Assembly (NCBI RefSeq): GCF_004124235.1
Contig: NZ_CP032487.1
Coordinates: 1,054,001 to 1,118,000, forward strand
Direction of reading: 5' to 3'
Source: Yersinia hibernica
GTDB lineage: Bacteria > Pseudomonadota > Gammaproteobacteria > Enterobacterales > Enterobacteriaceae
Length of the DNA: 64,000 nucleotides
The position numbers and the translations under genes are program-made. Shown here one piece after another: positions 52,109 to 60,364 of this stretch; the first letter of the stretch is position 1; the number at the start of each line of letters is the position of its first letter. The notes beneath the pieces are model-generated. The model saw nothing but the letters and a program-made list of their open reading frames with translations, did not search any database and had not been told where the DNA came from.

Positions 52109-53566
52109 ATGACAATAACTCCTCAACAACTGATCGCCATGCTGCCGCTGTTGATCGTCGGATTGACGGTGGTGGTTGTGATGCTGTCCATTGCGTGGCG
52201 ACGCGATCACTTTATCAACGCCACTCTGACGGTTATCGGGCTTAACTTGGCACTGCTGTCACTGTATTTTGTCGGCCAAGTTGGGCCGATGGATGTCACG
52301 CCGCTGATGCGCCTTGACGGCTATTCGATGTTCTATACCGGGCTGGTGATAGTCGCCAGTCTGGCAACCAGCACCTTTGCTTATCCGTGGCTCAATGGCT
52401 ACCCAGATAACCGCGAAGAATTCTATCTGCTGGTGCTGATTGCGACTATGGGCGGCATTTTGCTGGCCAGTGCCAATCATCTGGCTTCACTGTTCCTGGG
52501 CATTGAACTGATTTCCTTGCCGCTGTTTGGCCTGATTGGCTATGCCTATCGCCAGAAGCGCTCACTGGAAGCCAGTATCAAGTACATGCTGCTGTCTGCG
52601 GCCGCATCGTCATTCCTGCTGTTCGGGATGGCGCTGTTGTATGCCGAGTCTGGCAGTTTGTCTTTTGCCAGCCTCGGCCAGAGCCTGAGTGACTCGACTA
52701 TCCACCAGCCGCTGATTCTGGCCGGTCTGGGGATGATGATTGTCGGCCTCGGCTTTAAATTGTCCTTGGTGCCATTCCAACTGTGGACGCCGGATGTGTA
52801 TCAGGGCGCACCTGCCCCGGTATCTACTTTCCTGGCAACCGCCAGCAAGATTGCCATCTTTGCGGTAGTGATGCGCTTGTTCCTGTATGCACCTGCCGCC
52901 GACAGTGAAGCGGTGCGCATCGTGCTGTCACTGATTGCGGTGGCCTCGATTCTGTTTGGTAACCTGATGGCCATCAGCCAGACCAACATCAAGCGTCTGC
53001 TGGGCTATTCCTCAATAGCGCATCTTGGCTACTTGCTGATTGCGCTGGTGGCGGTGCAAACCCATCAGTTGGCATTGGAAACCGTCGGTGTCTATCTGGC
53101 CGGTTACCTGTTCAGCAGCTTGGGGGCTTTCGGTGTGGTCAGCTTGATGTCCAGCCCATACAAAGGGCCGGATGCGGAATCCCTGTTCTCCTACCGTGGG
53201 CTGTTCTGGCATAAGCCAATTCTGTCTGCGGTGATGACGGTGATGATGCTGTCACTGGCGGGTATTCCAATGACACTGGGCTTTATCGGTAAGTTCTTTG
53301 TGGTGGCAATGGGTGTGAGTGCCAGCCTGTGGTGGCTGACCGGTGCTGTGGTGTTAGGCAGTGCCATCGGCCTGTATTACTATCTGCGAGTGACTGTCAG
53401 CCTGTACCTCAGTGCGCCGGAAACCTTAGTCCGTGATACGCCAAGCAACTGGGCATTAACTGCCGGTGGCGTGGTGGTGCTGATTTCCGCGATTTTGGTG
53501 CTGTTCTTGGGTGTCTATCCGCAGCCGCTGATTTCGCTGGTTCAGTTAGCTCAGCCGCTGATGTAA
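52109..53566 (+). CDS. nuoN: NADH-quinone oxidoreductase subunit N
   Basis: 485 residues, about 14 helices. Third antiporter-like subunit and last gene of the operon. Key segments are [19 protein letters not shown] and [21 protein letters not shown] strong terminator follows, closing the operon. Confidence 0.98.
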   Translation: MTITPQQLIAMLPLLIVGLTVVVVMLSIAWRRDHFINATLTVIGLNLALLSLYFVGQVGPMDVTPLMRLDGYSMFYTGLVIVASLATSTFAYPWLNGYPDNREEFYLLVLIATMGGILLASANHLASLFLGIELISLPLFGLIGYAYRQKRSLEASIKYMLLSAAASSFLLFGMALLYAESGSLSFASLGQSLSDSTIHQPLILAGLGMMIVGLGFKLSLVPFQLWTPDVYQGAPAPVSTFLATASKIAIFAVVMRLFLYAPAADSEAVRIVLSLIAVASILFGNLMAISQTNIKRLLGYSSIAHLGYLLIALVAVQTHQLALETVGVYLAGYLFSSLGAFGVVSLMSSPYKGPDAESLFSYRGLFWHKPILSAVMTVMMLSLAGIPMTLGFIGKFFVVAMGVSASLWWLTGAVVLGSAIGLYYYLRVTVSLYLSAPETLVRDTPSNWALTAGGVVVLISAILVLFLGVYPQPLISLVQLAQPLM

Positions 53567-53589
53567 CTGTGTGCTGAAAGCCAAACCAA

Positions 53590-53625
53590 CCCTCTGCAAG
53601 CTTCGGCTAGCAGGGGGTTTTTCTT
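53590..53625 (+). terminator. Terminator of the nuo operon
   Basis: CCCTCTGC pairs with GCAGGGGG around an inner AGC-TTCG-GCT stem with a stable TTCG tetraloop, and is followed by a T-rich run. A textbook intrinsic terminator. Confidence 0.92.
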
Positions 53626-53739
53626 TATGGGCGCATTAAGATTGTTTAAGTGGGGCTGGGGTAAAAAGTGGAGGGACGAGTCTGCTGTACTTTAATATAT
53701 TTACCAGTGATTTCTCACTGTATTATTAAGGATATCTAT

Positions 53740-54531
53740 ATGTTGCAGTCCTCCTCGACTTACTCTTACAAAAAATATCCCTCTGTGGATGATATTATCT
53801 CATCACCTAATAATTCTGAGATAATTATGTCTGGCTGCTTTTTTAAAGATAAAGTCACCGTCAACGCCTCGCTTGAGCAGGCGAAAGAAGACGATAAATT
53901 TAATGCGATAATGATAGAAAATGCTTGTTTTTCAATAAGCAAAAATTTTCATCACACTAATTATCTATCTATTAATCAAGTGGATAAAGCTAACATTATT
54001 GCGATAAAATATTTGCCGATGCTACAAAACAAATTGGACGAAAAATATGATCTTCTGCGCGATTGTTTAAATAAACAGTTAATCATGGCAAAAGAGAGTT
54101 ATCACACCAAAGGTAAAGAGATATTTAATGAACTTATTGCACGAAACCTAGCTGGTGTGGCAAGTTCAGATATTAATCACCGGAATTGGGTCAATGAAAA
54201 TCCGCTAACTAAGGCAATGTTAGATTGTATACAAGATAGTCACGATCAGACTGATATTAATGCCGTTATTTCAGATAGAGTCATTCAATTTTTTAACTAT
54301 AAACTCCCAGACACAATGCAGGAAATCGCGAGTTTAGACACATTCCTAATGAAAGGCATTGATGAGATTATTGACCATACTTTTTTTGCAGAAAATGTGA
54401 GAGTGACATATTCAGACGAACTTGCGGCCAGCATTCAAGATAAAATTGAAAACCCGACAAATGTCGCGGTGATACCCTCAAAAAGTGAACGCCAGAATCT
54501 TGAGCTGCTGTTACATAGCTTTAAATTGTGA
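53740..54531 (+). CDS. Unrecognised AT-rich accessory protein
   Basis: 264 residues from the ATG at 53740 (MLQSSSTYSYKKYPSVDDII), with AAGGA eight bases upstream; the longer frame from 53668 is less likely. The N-terminal 25 residues are Ser-rich and amphipathic, with no signal peptide and no membrane helix. The rest is a mixed, mostly helical soluble protein (QNKLDEKYDLLRDCLNKQLI; ending NLELLLHSFKL). The codon use is far richer in A/T than nuo. Position next to an NleB/SseK-like gene and the N-terminal composition suggest a secreted effector, but I recognise no domain, and that is inference. Confidence 0.7.
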   Translation: MLQSSSTYSYKKYPSVDDIISSPNNSEIIMSGCFFKDKVTVNASLEQAKEDDKFNAIMIENACFSISKNFHHTNYLSINQVDKANIIAIKYLPMLQNKLDEKYDLLRDCLNKQLIMAKESYHTKGKEIFNELIARNLAGVASSDINHRNWVNENPLTKAMLDCIQDSHDQTDINAVISDRVIQFFNYKLPDTMQEIASLDTFLMKGIDEIIDHTFFAENVRVTYSDELAASIQDKIENPTNVAVIPSKSERQNLELLLHSFKL

Positions 54532-54578
54532 TTTTTGTCACATTTCAAATGAAATGAAAGTAATTAATATTATTTTTG

Positions 54579-54594
54579 TGTGATTTTCATCATA
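54579..54594. promoter_or_regulatory. CRP-like site upstream of ycdZ
   Basis: TGTGATTTTCATCATA matches TGTGA-N6-TCACA with one changed base in the right arm. It lies about 85 bases before ycdZ. Confidence 0.4.
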
Positions 54595-54677
54595 AATAAA
54601 ATCGCAATATCAGGTAAACTGCGCAACTTTCACTCAATACACATTTCTCTTAATGTTTTTTGCGTAGGTAAATACTG

Positions 54678-55175
54678 ATGAACATTATTCTGATGATTGC
54701 CATTACCACCGGCATTCTCTCGGGTATTTGGGGCTGGGTTGCGGTCAGCCTTGGGCTTATCAGTTGGGCGGGATTTTTGGGATGTACCGCTTACTTTGCC
54801 TGCCCGCAGGGGGGGCTAAAAGGCCTGCTTATCACGTTGCTAACCTGCCTGAGCGGGGTATTTTGGGCGATGATGATAATTCAGGGAAGTGCCGTGCAAC
54901 CTGAATGGACGATCCTTGGCTATGTTTTGACCGGCGTGGTGGCATTTTTGATGTGCATCCAAGCCTGTCAACAGTGGCTATCCTTTGTTCCCGGTACTTT
55001 TATTGGTGCTTGCGCCACTTTTGCCGCTGATGGTAACTGGAAGTTAGTGACGGCCTCGGTGCTGGTCGGGGTCGTGTTTGGCTACGCGATGAAAAACAGC
55101 GGGCTGTGGCTGGCGGCCAGGCGCAACCGCTCAGGTAAGGGCACGGCTTTAGCGCCTTCAGTTGATACAGAGTAA
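54678..55175 (+). CDS. ycdZ: DUF1097 inner-membrane protein YcdZ
   Basis: 165 residues, about five hydrophobic helices. The N-terminus MNIILMIAITTGILSGIWGW, and segments ACPQGGLKGL and SFVPGTFIGACATFA, match E. coli YcdZ closely. Function is unknown. Its base composition is ordinary compared with the AT-rich genes on both sides, so it is probably an older resident or was gained separately. Confidence 0.9.
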   Translation: MNIILMIAITTGILSGIWGWVAVSLGLISWAGFLGCTAYFACPQGGLKGLLITLLTCLSGVFWAMMIIQGSAVQPEWTILGYVLTGVVAFLMCIQACQQWLSFVPGTFIGACATFAADGNWKLVTASVLVGVVFGYAMKNSGLWLAARRNRSGKGTALAPSVDTE

Positions 55176-55212
55176 AGATATTTTTACTGTAATCAAAAGC
55201 CCACGGAATATA

Positions 55213-55243
55213 ATAAAAAAGGCACTTTTGGGTGTCTTTTTTA
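55213..55243 (+). terminator. Terminator after ycdZ
   Basis: GGCAC-TTTTGG-GTGTC (with one G-T pair) flanked by A6 and T6 runs; likely active in both directions. Confidence 0.8.
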
Positions 55244-55410
55244 TGTCCTGATTTAAGTGTGCTGGTGCTGATAATATAGAAAAATCAATCCTAGCATTGA
55301 GCCACTTGGGATTATCAGGTAGAGACCTGGTGTGAATGACCAGCGCCTTATGATTATATAGTTGTTACCAATATGATATTGGACTGCATAATGATAGGTA
55401 GGTAATAGTA

Positions 55411-56427
55411 TTGAAAATTACTCATGCTGGCATCAATCTTGATGAACTAAAATCAGCGCAATCAGGAAAAAGGACCCCAGAAAAAGAGGTGACTCAGTGG
55501 TGCTCATTTAATCATAAGGATTATAAACGGGTGACACTCTCAGAGAAAACCCCCATTGTTTACCAGTGGTTTATTAATCCGGAAGATGAACAGTTAAAAA
55601 AAGCAGATATACCGATAGTAAACACCAGGGATAACCCCTATCTAGATAATATAAAGAAAGCTTGTCAGATAGAAAATGAGAGATTCATTGGTGTATTTAT
55701 TGGCGGCGAAATAACATCAACACAATATGAAAGCATGCATGAGCTGGAGGTAGAATATCCCAATCTTAAGTTCTTATTCAAAGATGACCTTGATTTTAGT
55801 ATGTATGATATAAAGAAAAGTAAGCACATTACTCAATTAATTGAGGATATGAAAGAAAGATATCCCAATGAAAAGGGTGAAATAGATAAAATGGCGTCTG
55901 ACTTGAACGAGTTATTAAATGATGGCGACAATGAAACCTTATTATCCGAGCTGGAAAAAGGCTGTTTTCATGTTTGCTTTGATCAATATAGAAACTTTCT
56001 TATGCTGAAAGGCAACTCTGTATTTGTCGAAGCGGGTAAGGTAAGGGCTGGTGATCTGGATGATATTAGTGGCATGATTTATTTAGATCTTGATATGGTT
56101 ATCAATAAAAAAATAGGTGAAGTCTCTTTACCTGATGGCATCGGTTTTTTTATTGATACATGCTCTAAAAATGAGGTGCCAAATATAGAAAATAGCATTA
56201 TTGCAGTAAGCCAAAGTCACCATCCGGTCTTGCTAAAAGGGCTAGAGGTTATGTATACAAAAACTGACTATCACCCTTACTATGATGGTATTACTGCTGC
56301 AGTGAGAGATTATTTTAATTGTACTTATGGTTTATATGATCAAGCCGAATTCTGTCAATTTATTAAATTTCCGGATGATAGCTTTTCCACTAATACCAGT
56401 AAACTCTCTCAGAGTTCATGGGATTGA
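55411..56427 (+). CDS. NleB/SseK-family arginine N-acetylglucosaminyltransferase, predicted type III effector
   Basis: 338 residues; NleB and SseK proteins are about 330. The family modifies arginines of host death-domain proteins such as FADD and TRADD with GlcNAc and blocks cell-death and NF-kB signalling. Visible motifs are KTPIVYQWF (Trp53), IPIVNTRDNPYLDNI, ENERFIGVFI (88-97), DDLDFSMYD (125-133), FDQYRN (190-195), the metal-binding YLDLD (224-228), a candidate catalytic Glu260 in NIENSI, HPYYDG (288-293) and the C-terminal SSWD with Trp337. The start is TTG at 55411: a stop lies just upstream in frame, and the N-terminal length then fits the family. The gene is AT-rich, indicating transfer. 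No chaperone or secretion apparatus is nearby. Confidence 0.88.
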   Translation: MKITHAGINLDELKSAQSGKRTPEKEVTQWCSFNHKDYKRVTLSEKTPIVYQWFINPEDEQLKKADIPIVNTRDNPYLDNIKKACQIENERFIGVFIGGEITSTQYESMHELEVEYPNLKFLFKDDLDFSMYDIKKSKHITQLIEDMKERYPNEKGEIDKMASDLNELLNDGDNETLLSELEKGCFHVCFDQYRNFLMLKGNSVFVEAGKVRAGDLDDISGMIYLDLDMVINKKIGEVSLPDGIGFFIDTCSKNEVPNIENSIIAVSQSHHPVLLKGLEVMYTKTDYHPYYDGITAAVRDYFNCTYGLYDQAEFCQFIKFPDDSFSTNTSKLSQSSWD

Positions 56428-56734
56428 TTTCTATCATAGGTATCTCCTGACATTACCGGAGGCTAACATCTCTGGCACACTAAATTAAATTATTGTTGTA
56501 ACTGATGATGCGCCATTATTACAGCTAAATATGAAATTAACAGCTTAACTTGCCGCTGAAAAACCAAGTGAAACACATGCTCCTGAAACCAAATTGGCGG
56601 TATTTAATTTATCTAAGACCGTGTGTCTGGGTTGACTTTTAATAATGGCTATAATCCGTAGCCACAATTTAATATTGATTTATTAGATAAGCCTCTTGAC
56701 TCCAGAAGGTCACCAAGAGACTTATCGGCCTCTA
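56428..56734 (+). pseudogene. Gap with a possible decayed ORF
   Basis: About 300 bases without an intact gene. The plus strand can be read as a broken protein: VVTDDAPLLQLNMKLTA, stop, LAAEKPSETHAPETKLAVFN, LSKTVCLG, then a shift to LTFNNGYNP, stop, PQFNIDLLDKPLDSRRSPRD. The composition is protein-like despite stops, and the segment follows the NleB-like gene. It may be a decayed effector or adhesin fragment, or chance. No family is recognised. Confidence 0.3.
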
Positions 56735-57202
56735 TCACAATAAATGATTGGCAACTTTAACCACTATTTTGCGCAGTGGCGCAACCTCGGTCAATGTTCC
56801 CATTGGGCGATGCAACTCACCTGGGAACAGCAGCGCAATATCACCCGGAGCCAGTGTTAATAATGTTTCGTGGCTAATTGCTTCAAACAATCCGTAATCT
56901 CGCTCGGTATCAAAATCCATGGTCGGGCGCTGGCCTTGAGCTGAGGGCGAAGCACCAATGACCTCGCGGCCCTCCAATAGAATATGAATATCAATATAAT
57001 AACGATGTAATTCAGGTGCTTGCTCATACAATGGTTTGGTCGCGGCAATAATGTGATTGAGGTAAATCTCACGGCCTTCAATGTCTTGCTCGCCGGCGGG
57101 CAGATTGGCTAAATCCATCTGACTGATAGTGGCCAGTGTGCGGCGGATAGCATCCGGATAAAGTGGGTTATTCACCGCGTTTTTCAATTCATCAAGTATC
57201 AT
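56735..57202 (-). CDS. YhcH/YjgK/YiaL-family protein
   Basis: 155 residues with the DUF386 cupin-like fold. Family motifs are ELHRYYIDIHILLEGREVIG near residue 64 and DIALLFPGELHRPMG near residue 120, whose His and Glu residues probably bind a metal. Relatives occur in operons for sialic acid, ketogulonate and other sugar acids, and may be anomerases or isomerases. It is the last gene of a minus-strand operon with gluconokinase and gluconate 5-dehydrogenase. Confidence 0.88.
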   Translation of the reverse strand: MILDELKNAVNNPLYPDAIRRTLATISQMDLANLPAGEQDIEGREIYLNHIIAATKPLYEQAPELHRYYIDIHILLEGREVIGASPSAQGQRPTMDFDTERDYGLFEAISHETLLTLAPGDIALLFPGELHRPMGTLTEVAPLRKIVVKVANHLL

Positions 57203-57242
57203 AACTATTCCTATATTTCTGTGTATTCACCCTGCTGGCTGT

Positions 57243-57773
57243 TTAAGCACCGCGGCTGGCATTATTTTCGGCTGCCAGTTGGGCAATGCAGTGTTCAACA
57301 ACACCGGCAATATCCGGTGAGATATCGATTGGAATGATGTCCGGCTCATGGGCATCAGGCGCTTCCAAGGTTGCGAACTGGCTCTTTAACAGGCTCTCCG
57401 GCATAAAATGCCCCGCCCGCCGCTGCATTCTGTGCAATACCAAATCGTAATCACCGGTCAGCCACAGAAAGCGAACGCCTTGATTGCCTTCACGCAGGCG
57501 GTCGCGATACTGCTTTTTCAGGGCTGAGCACACTAAAAAACCCACTTCGTTTTTTTGTTGCAAGCTATAGGCCACATCACTTAACCGCTCAAGCCATGGG
57601 GCGCGGTCTTGGTCATTTAGCGGCTGGCCGGATGCCATCTTTTGGATATTGGCGCGTGGGTGCAAATCATCGCCATCAATAAATTTGGCGTTAAGTTGTT
57701 GTGCCAGCGCCTGACCAACACAGGATTTGCCGGTGCCGGATACCCCCATCACAATAATGCATTTACCTGACAT
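57243..57773 (-). CDS. gntK: Gluconokinase
   Basis: 176 residues. It phosphorylates D-gluconate to 6-phosphogluconate. The P-loop is MGVSGTGKSCVG at residues 9-20. FIDGDDLHPRANIQKMASGQ, and CSALKKQYRDRLR near residue 82, are gluconokinase signatures of the GntK/IdnK family. GntK and IdnK cannot be told apart with certainty here; the idnO neighbour favours the IdnK role. Confidence 0.93.
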   Translation of the reverse strand: MSGKCIIVMGVSGTGKSCVGQALAQQLNAKFIDGDDLHPRANIQKMASGQPLNDQDRAPWLERLSDVAYSLQQKNEVGFLVCSALKKQYRDRLREGNQGVRFLWLTGDYDLVLHRMQRRAGHFMPESLLKSQFATLEAPDAHEPDIIPIDISPDIAGVVEHCIAQLAAENNASRGA

Positions 57774-57791
57774 AACTTTCCTCGATGTGAA

Positions 57792-58556
57792 TCAGACAGC
57801 AACCAGCATGCCGCCATCAACAAACAACAGGTGGCCATTAACAAAGTCAGAGGCTTTGGCAGACAGATATACCGCCGCCCCGATTAATTCTTCTGGGTCA
57901 CCCCAACGGGCCGCGGGGGTACGTTTGCACAACCAATCGGTGAAGGCCTCATCATCCACTAGTGCTTTTGTCATCTCAGTTTTGAAATAACCCGGCGCGA
58001 TACCATTGACCTGAATATTGTATCGCGCCAGCTCAACACACATCCCGCGGGTTAACATCTTCACCGCCCCTTTAGATGCAGCATATGGGGTGATAGTGTC
58101 GCGGCCTAATTCACTTTGCATAGAACAAATATTAATAATTTTACCGCGCTGACGTTTCACCATATAGCGGGAGACCGCTTGTGAAACCAAGAATACTGAT
58201 TTTTGATTTACCGCGATGACATCGTCCCAATCTTTTTCTGGGAATTCGGTAAAAGCATGACGGCGTTGAATACCGGCATTGTTAATTAAAACATCAACGG
58301 CACCAATATTATTTTCTATTTGCGCAATGGCATCATTAACAGCATCATGGTCAGTCACATTAAATGCTGCTGCATAAGCAATAAAACCATTGGCACGTAA
58401 TTCGGCCACTGCTTTTTCTGCGCGTTCGGCGGTAATATCATTAATTATTATTTCTGCACCAAATTCTGCAAGGCCTTTCGCTAATAGAAATCCAATACCT
58501 TGAGCGGAGCCAGTAATTAATACTTTGCGGTTTTCTAACGAAAATAAATTCTTCAT
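57792..58556 (-). CDS. idnO: Gluconate 5-dehydrogenase (5-ketogluconate reductase)
   Basis: 254 residues; classical short-chain dehydrogenase. The nucleotide loop is TGSAQGIG near residue 15, the NNAG motif near residue 90, the catalytic Ser in ICSMQSE and Tyr-Lys in TPYAASKGA. It reduces 5-keto-D-gluconate to gluconate, which the next gene phosphorylates. First gene of the minus-strand operon, divergent from the LacI-type regulator. Confidence 0.92.
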   Translation of the reverse strand: MKNLFSLENRKVLITGSAQGIGFLLAKGLAEFGAEIIINDITAERAEKAVAELRANGFIAYAAAFNVTDHDAVNDAIAQIENNIGAVDVLINNAGIQRRHAFTEFPEKDWDDVIAVNQKSVFLVSQAVSRYMVKRQRGKIINICSMQSELGRDTITPYAASKGAVKMLTRGMCVELARYNIQVNGIAPGYFKTEMTKALVDDEAFTDWLCKRTPAARWGDPEELIGAAVYLSAKASDFVNGHLLFVDGGMLVAV

Positions 58557-58722
58557 AGTGAATTCCTGATGGCGCTAATGAAGCGACATATAAAATAAAG
58601 ATAATTGATAACTGATTAATTTAATGATAACAACAGTGATAAAATCTAATACTTCCAATCTTCCAATAAATATGACCGCTTGAAAACATGGGCTTATCAA
58701 ACCGTTTTCCGCCCCACTAAAC

Positions 58723-58738
58723 TGTGATGCAGATCACT
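58723..58738. promoter_or_regulatory. CRP-like site in the idn gap
   Basis: TGTGATGCAGATCACT fits TGTGA-N6-TCACA with one mismatch at the end. Catabolite control of gluconate genes is well known in enterics. Confidence 0.65.
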
Positions 58739-58904
58739 TTAAATGATGTTACGGCCAGCTGTTACCACTTACGTGAGCGGCATCGCCTTGAGAACAGAAA
58801 AATACCACTAGTTAAGATGACTTTGCCCACTAATGGACAGTGATTTCGGTTAACTTATTGATAATAATATAACTAAATAATTGAAAGCATGATTGTTATG
58901 TCAT

Positions 58905-58920
58905 TTTTAACCTGTAACAT
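58905..58920. promoter_or_regulatory. Degenerate GntR/IdnR-type operator
   Basis: TTTTAACCTGTAACAT resembles the GntR/IdnR operator ATGTTACCGGTAACAT read in reverse, with several mismatches in one arm. It lies about 70 bases before the regulator start, suggesting autoregulation. Confidence 0.4.
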
Positions 58921-58991
58921 GCTTTTCATTACCGCTGCTAACAGTGCATAATCATCTTATTCATTTCGCACTCTTGTTCTAGGTATATGCC

Positions 58992-59984
58992 ATGAAAAAC
59001 CAGCGTGTTACGTTACAGGATATCGCGTTACTCGCCGGCGTGACCAAAATGACCGTCAGCCGCTACCTGCGCACGCCGGAAAAAGTGGCCCCCGAAACTG
59101 GCGAACGCATTGCCCAAGTCATGGCTGAAGTTAATTACAGTGCTGATTTAGACGGGGAAAGCAACCTTAACCAAAAAAGCCCAAGAATTGGCATCTTAGT
59201 TCCCTCCTTTAATAACCAAATTTTCTCCGACTTGCTGGCGGGTATCGAGTCTGTGACGGCTGCCAGTGGCTACCAGACATTGGTGGTCAACTATAACTAC
59301 AGTAAAGAACGTGAAGAAGAACAAATCGTTAACCTGCTTTCTTGTCAAATTTCCGGGATAATACTCACCGATTCTGAGCATACTTTACGGGCGGATAAGT
59401 ATTTGAATGCTGCAGAACTTCCAGTGGCACAAGTGATGGACTTAGAGCCACAGTCCAATCGTATTACTGTGGGATTTAATAATTATCAGGCGGCCTATGA
59501 CATGACGGCGACATTGTTGGCGAGTGGAAAACAAAATGTTGTCTATTTTGGCTCCATGTCTGATGTACGAGATCGCAAGCGTTATCAAGGATATAGCCAA
59601 GCAATGAGTGATGCAGGTTTTGCGCCACTGCATATTACGCCGAACAAAGTCTCATCAGTTTCTATTGGTGCCGGTATGTTGGCATTGGCACGACAAATGT
59701 ATCCTCAAGTTGATGCTATTTTCTGTACCAATGACGATATGGCCGTGGGGGTGTTACAAGAATGCTTGAAATTGGGCCTGGCGGTGCCAGCAGAAATGGC
59801 GATTTCCGGTTTTCATGGGTTGGATATCGGCCAGGCAACCACACCGGTGCTAGCCAGTGTCACCACCCCGCGTTTTGAAATGGGTAAAGTAGCTGCTGAA
59901 ATATTAATTAAGAAAATCAAAAAAATACCGACAATTGAACAGGTTGACTTGCATTATCGTATTTCACTCGGTGGGACTATCTAA
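58992..59984 (+). CDS. LacI-family regulator, IdnR/GntR-like
   Basis: 330 residues. HTH and hinge: VTLQDIALLAGVTKMTVSRY followed by LRTPEKVAPETGERIA. The effector domain has ILVPSFNNQIFSDLLAGIES, FCTNDDMAVGVLQECLKLGL and SGFHGLDIGQATTPVLASV, all close to E. coli IdnR. It probably senses gluconate or 5-ketogluconate and controls the flanking operons through operators in both gaps. The stretch after the hinge (about 51-60) is shorter than in IdnR. Confidence 0.88.
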   Translation: MKNQRVTLQDIALLAGVTKMTVSRYLRTPEKVAPETGERIAQVMAEVNYSADLDGESNLNQKSPRIGILVPSFNNQIFSDLLAGIESVTAASGYQTLVVNYNYSKEREEEQIVNLLSCQISGIILTDSEHTLRADKYLNAAELPVAQVMDLEPQSNRITVGFNNYQAAYDMTATLLASGKQNVVYFGSMSDVRDRKRYQGYSQAMSDAGFAPLHITPNKVSSVSIGAGMLALARQMYPQVDAIFCTNDDMAVGVLQECLKLGLAVPAEMAISGFHGLDIGQATTPVLASVTTPRFEMGKVAAEILIKKIKKIPTIEQVDLHYRISLGGTI

Positions 59985-60200
59985 TATTCTCCAGCAGCTG
60001 AGAGAGATGCTAATCATGGGTCACTGCCGTGGTGCAGTGTCATAGCTGCCAATATTCATCTGCTGATGACCTGCAATAATAATATTCCTATGCGCCACAA
60101 ATAATACCAATTCATAACATTTGGATAAAGGTATTATATAAATCATTAACGCTGGACTGATTAGCTGAAACAATTCAGCTTGAGCAATGATAGCTTGGTC

Positions 60201-60228
60201 ACGTTACCGGTAACATGTTTTCTTAACA
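60201..60228. promoter_or_regulatory. GntR/IdnR-type operator with adjacent inverted repeat
   Basis: GTTACCGGTAAC at 60203-60214 is a perfect palindrome equal to the core of the GntR/IdnR operator. It runs into CATGTT-TTCTT-AACATG (60214-60230), a second, looser palindrome with the same half-site. It lies about 150 bases before the dehydrogenase start. Confidence 0.8.
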
Positions 60229-60236
60229 TGATTTAC

Positions 60237-60252
60237 AGTGACTTGCATCACA
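60237..60252. promoter_or_regulatory. CRP-like site in the ketogluconate promoter
   Basis: AGTGACTTGCATCACA matches TGTGA-N6-TCACA with one mismatch at the first base. It lies just downstream of the operator. Confidence 0.55.
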
Positions 60253-60364
60253 AAATAAAACATTGAAAACAGGTCTCATAACGACATTCGCTGAATGGCT
60301 TAGTCATCCGATGATTATCCGCCGCCATTCTGGTTTTTGATTCATTGACCATCAGGTACTCGTT

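Larger units (their letters stand above)
58557..58991. other. Divergent regulatory gap between idnO and the LacI-type regulator
   Basis: About 435 AT-rich bases with no ORF. It holds a CRP-like site and degenerate GntR/IdnR-type sites listed separately, and the promoters of both divergent units. Confidence 0.6.
59985..60364 (+). promoter_or_regulatory. Promoter region of the ketogluconate operon
   Basis: About 380 bases with no ORF. The second half holds a perfect GntR/IdnR-type operator, a further inverted repeat and a CRP-like site, described separately. This is the control region of the rightward operon. Confidence 0.65.
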
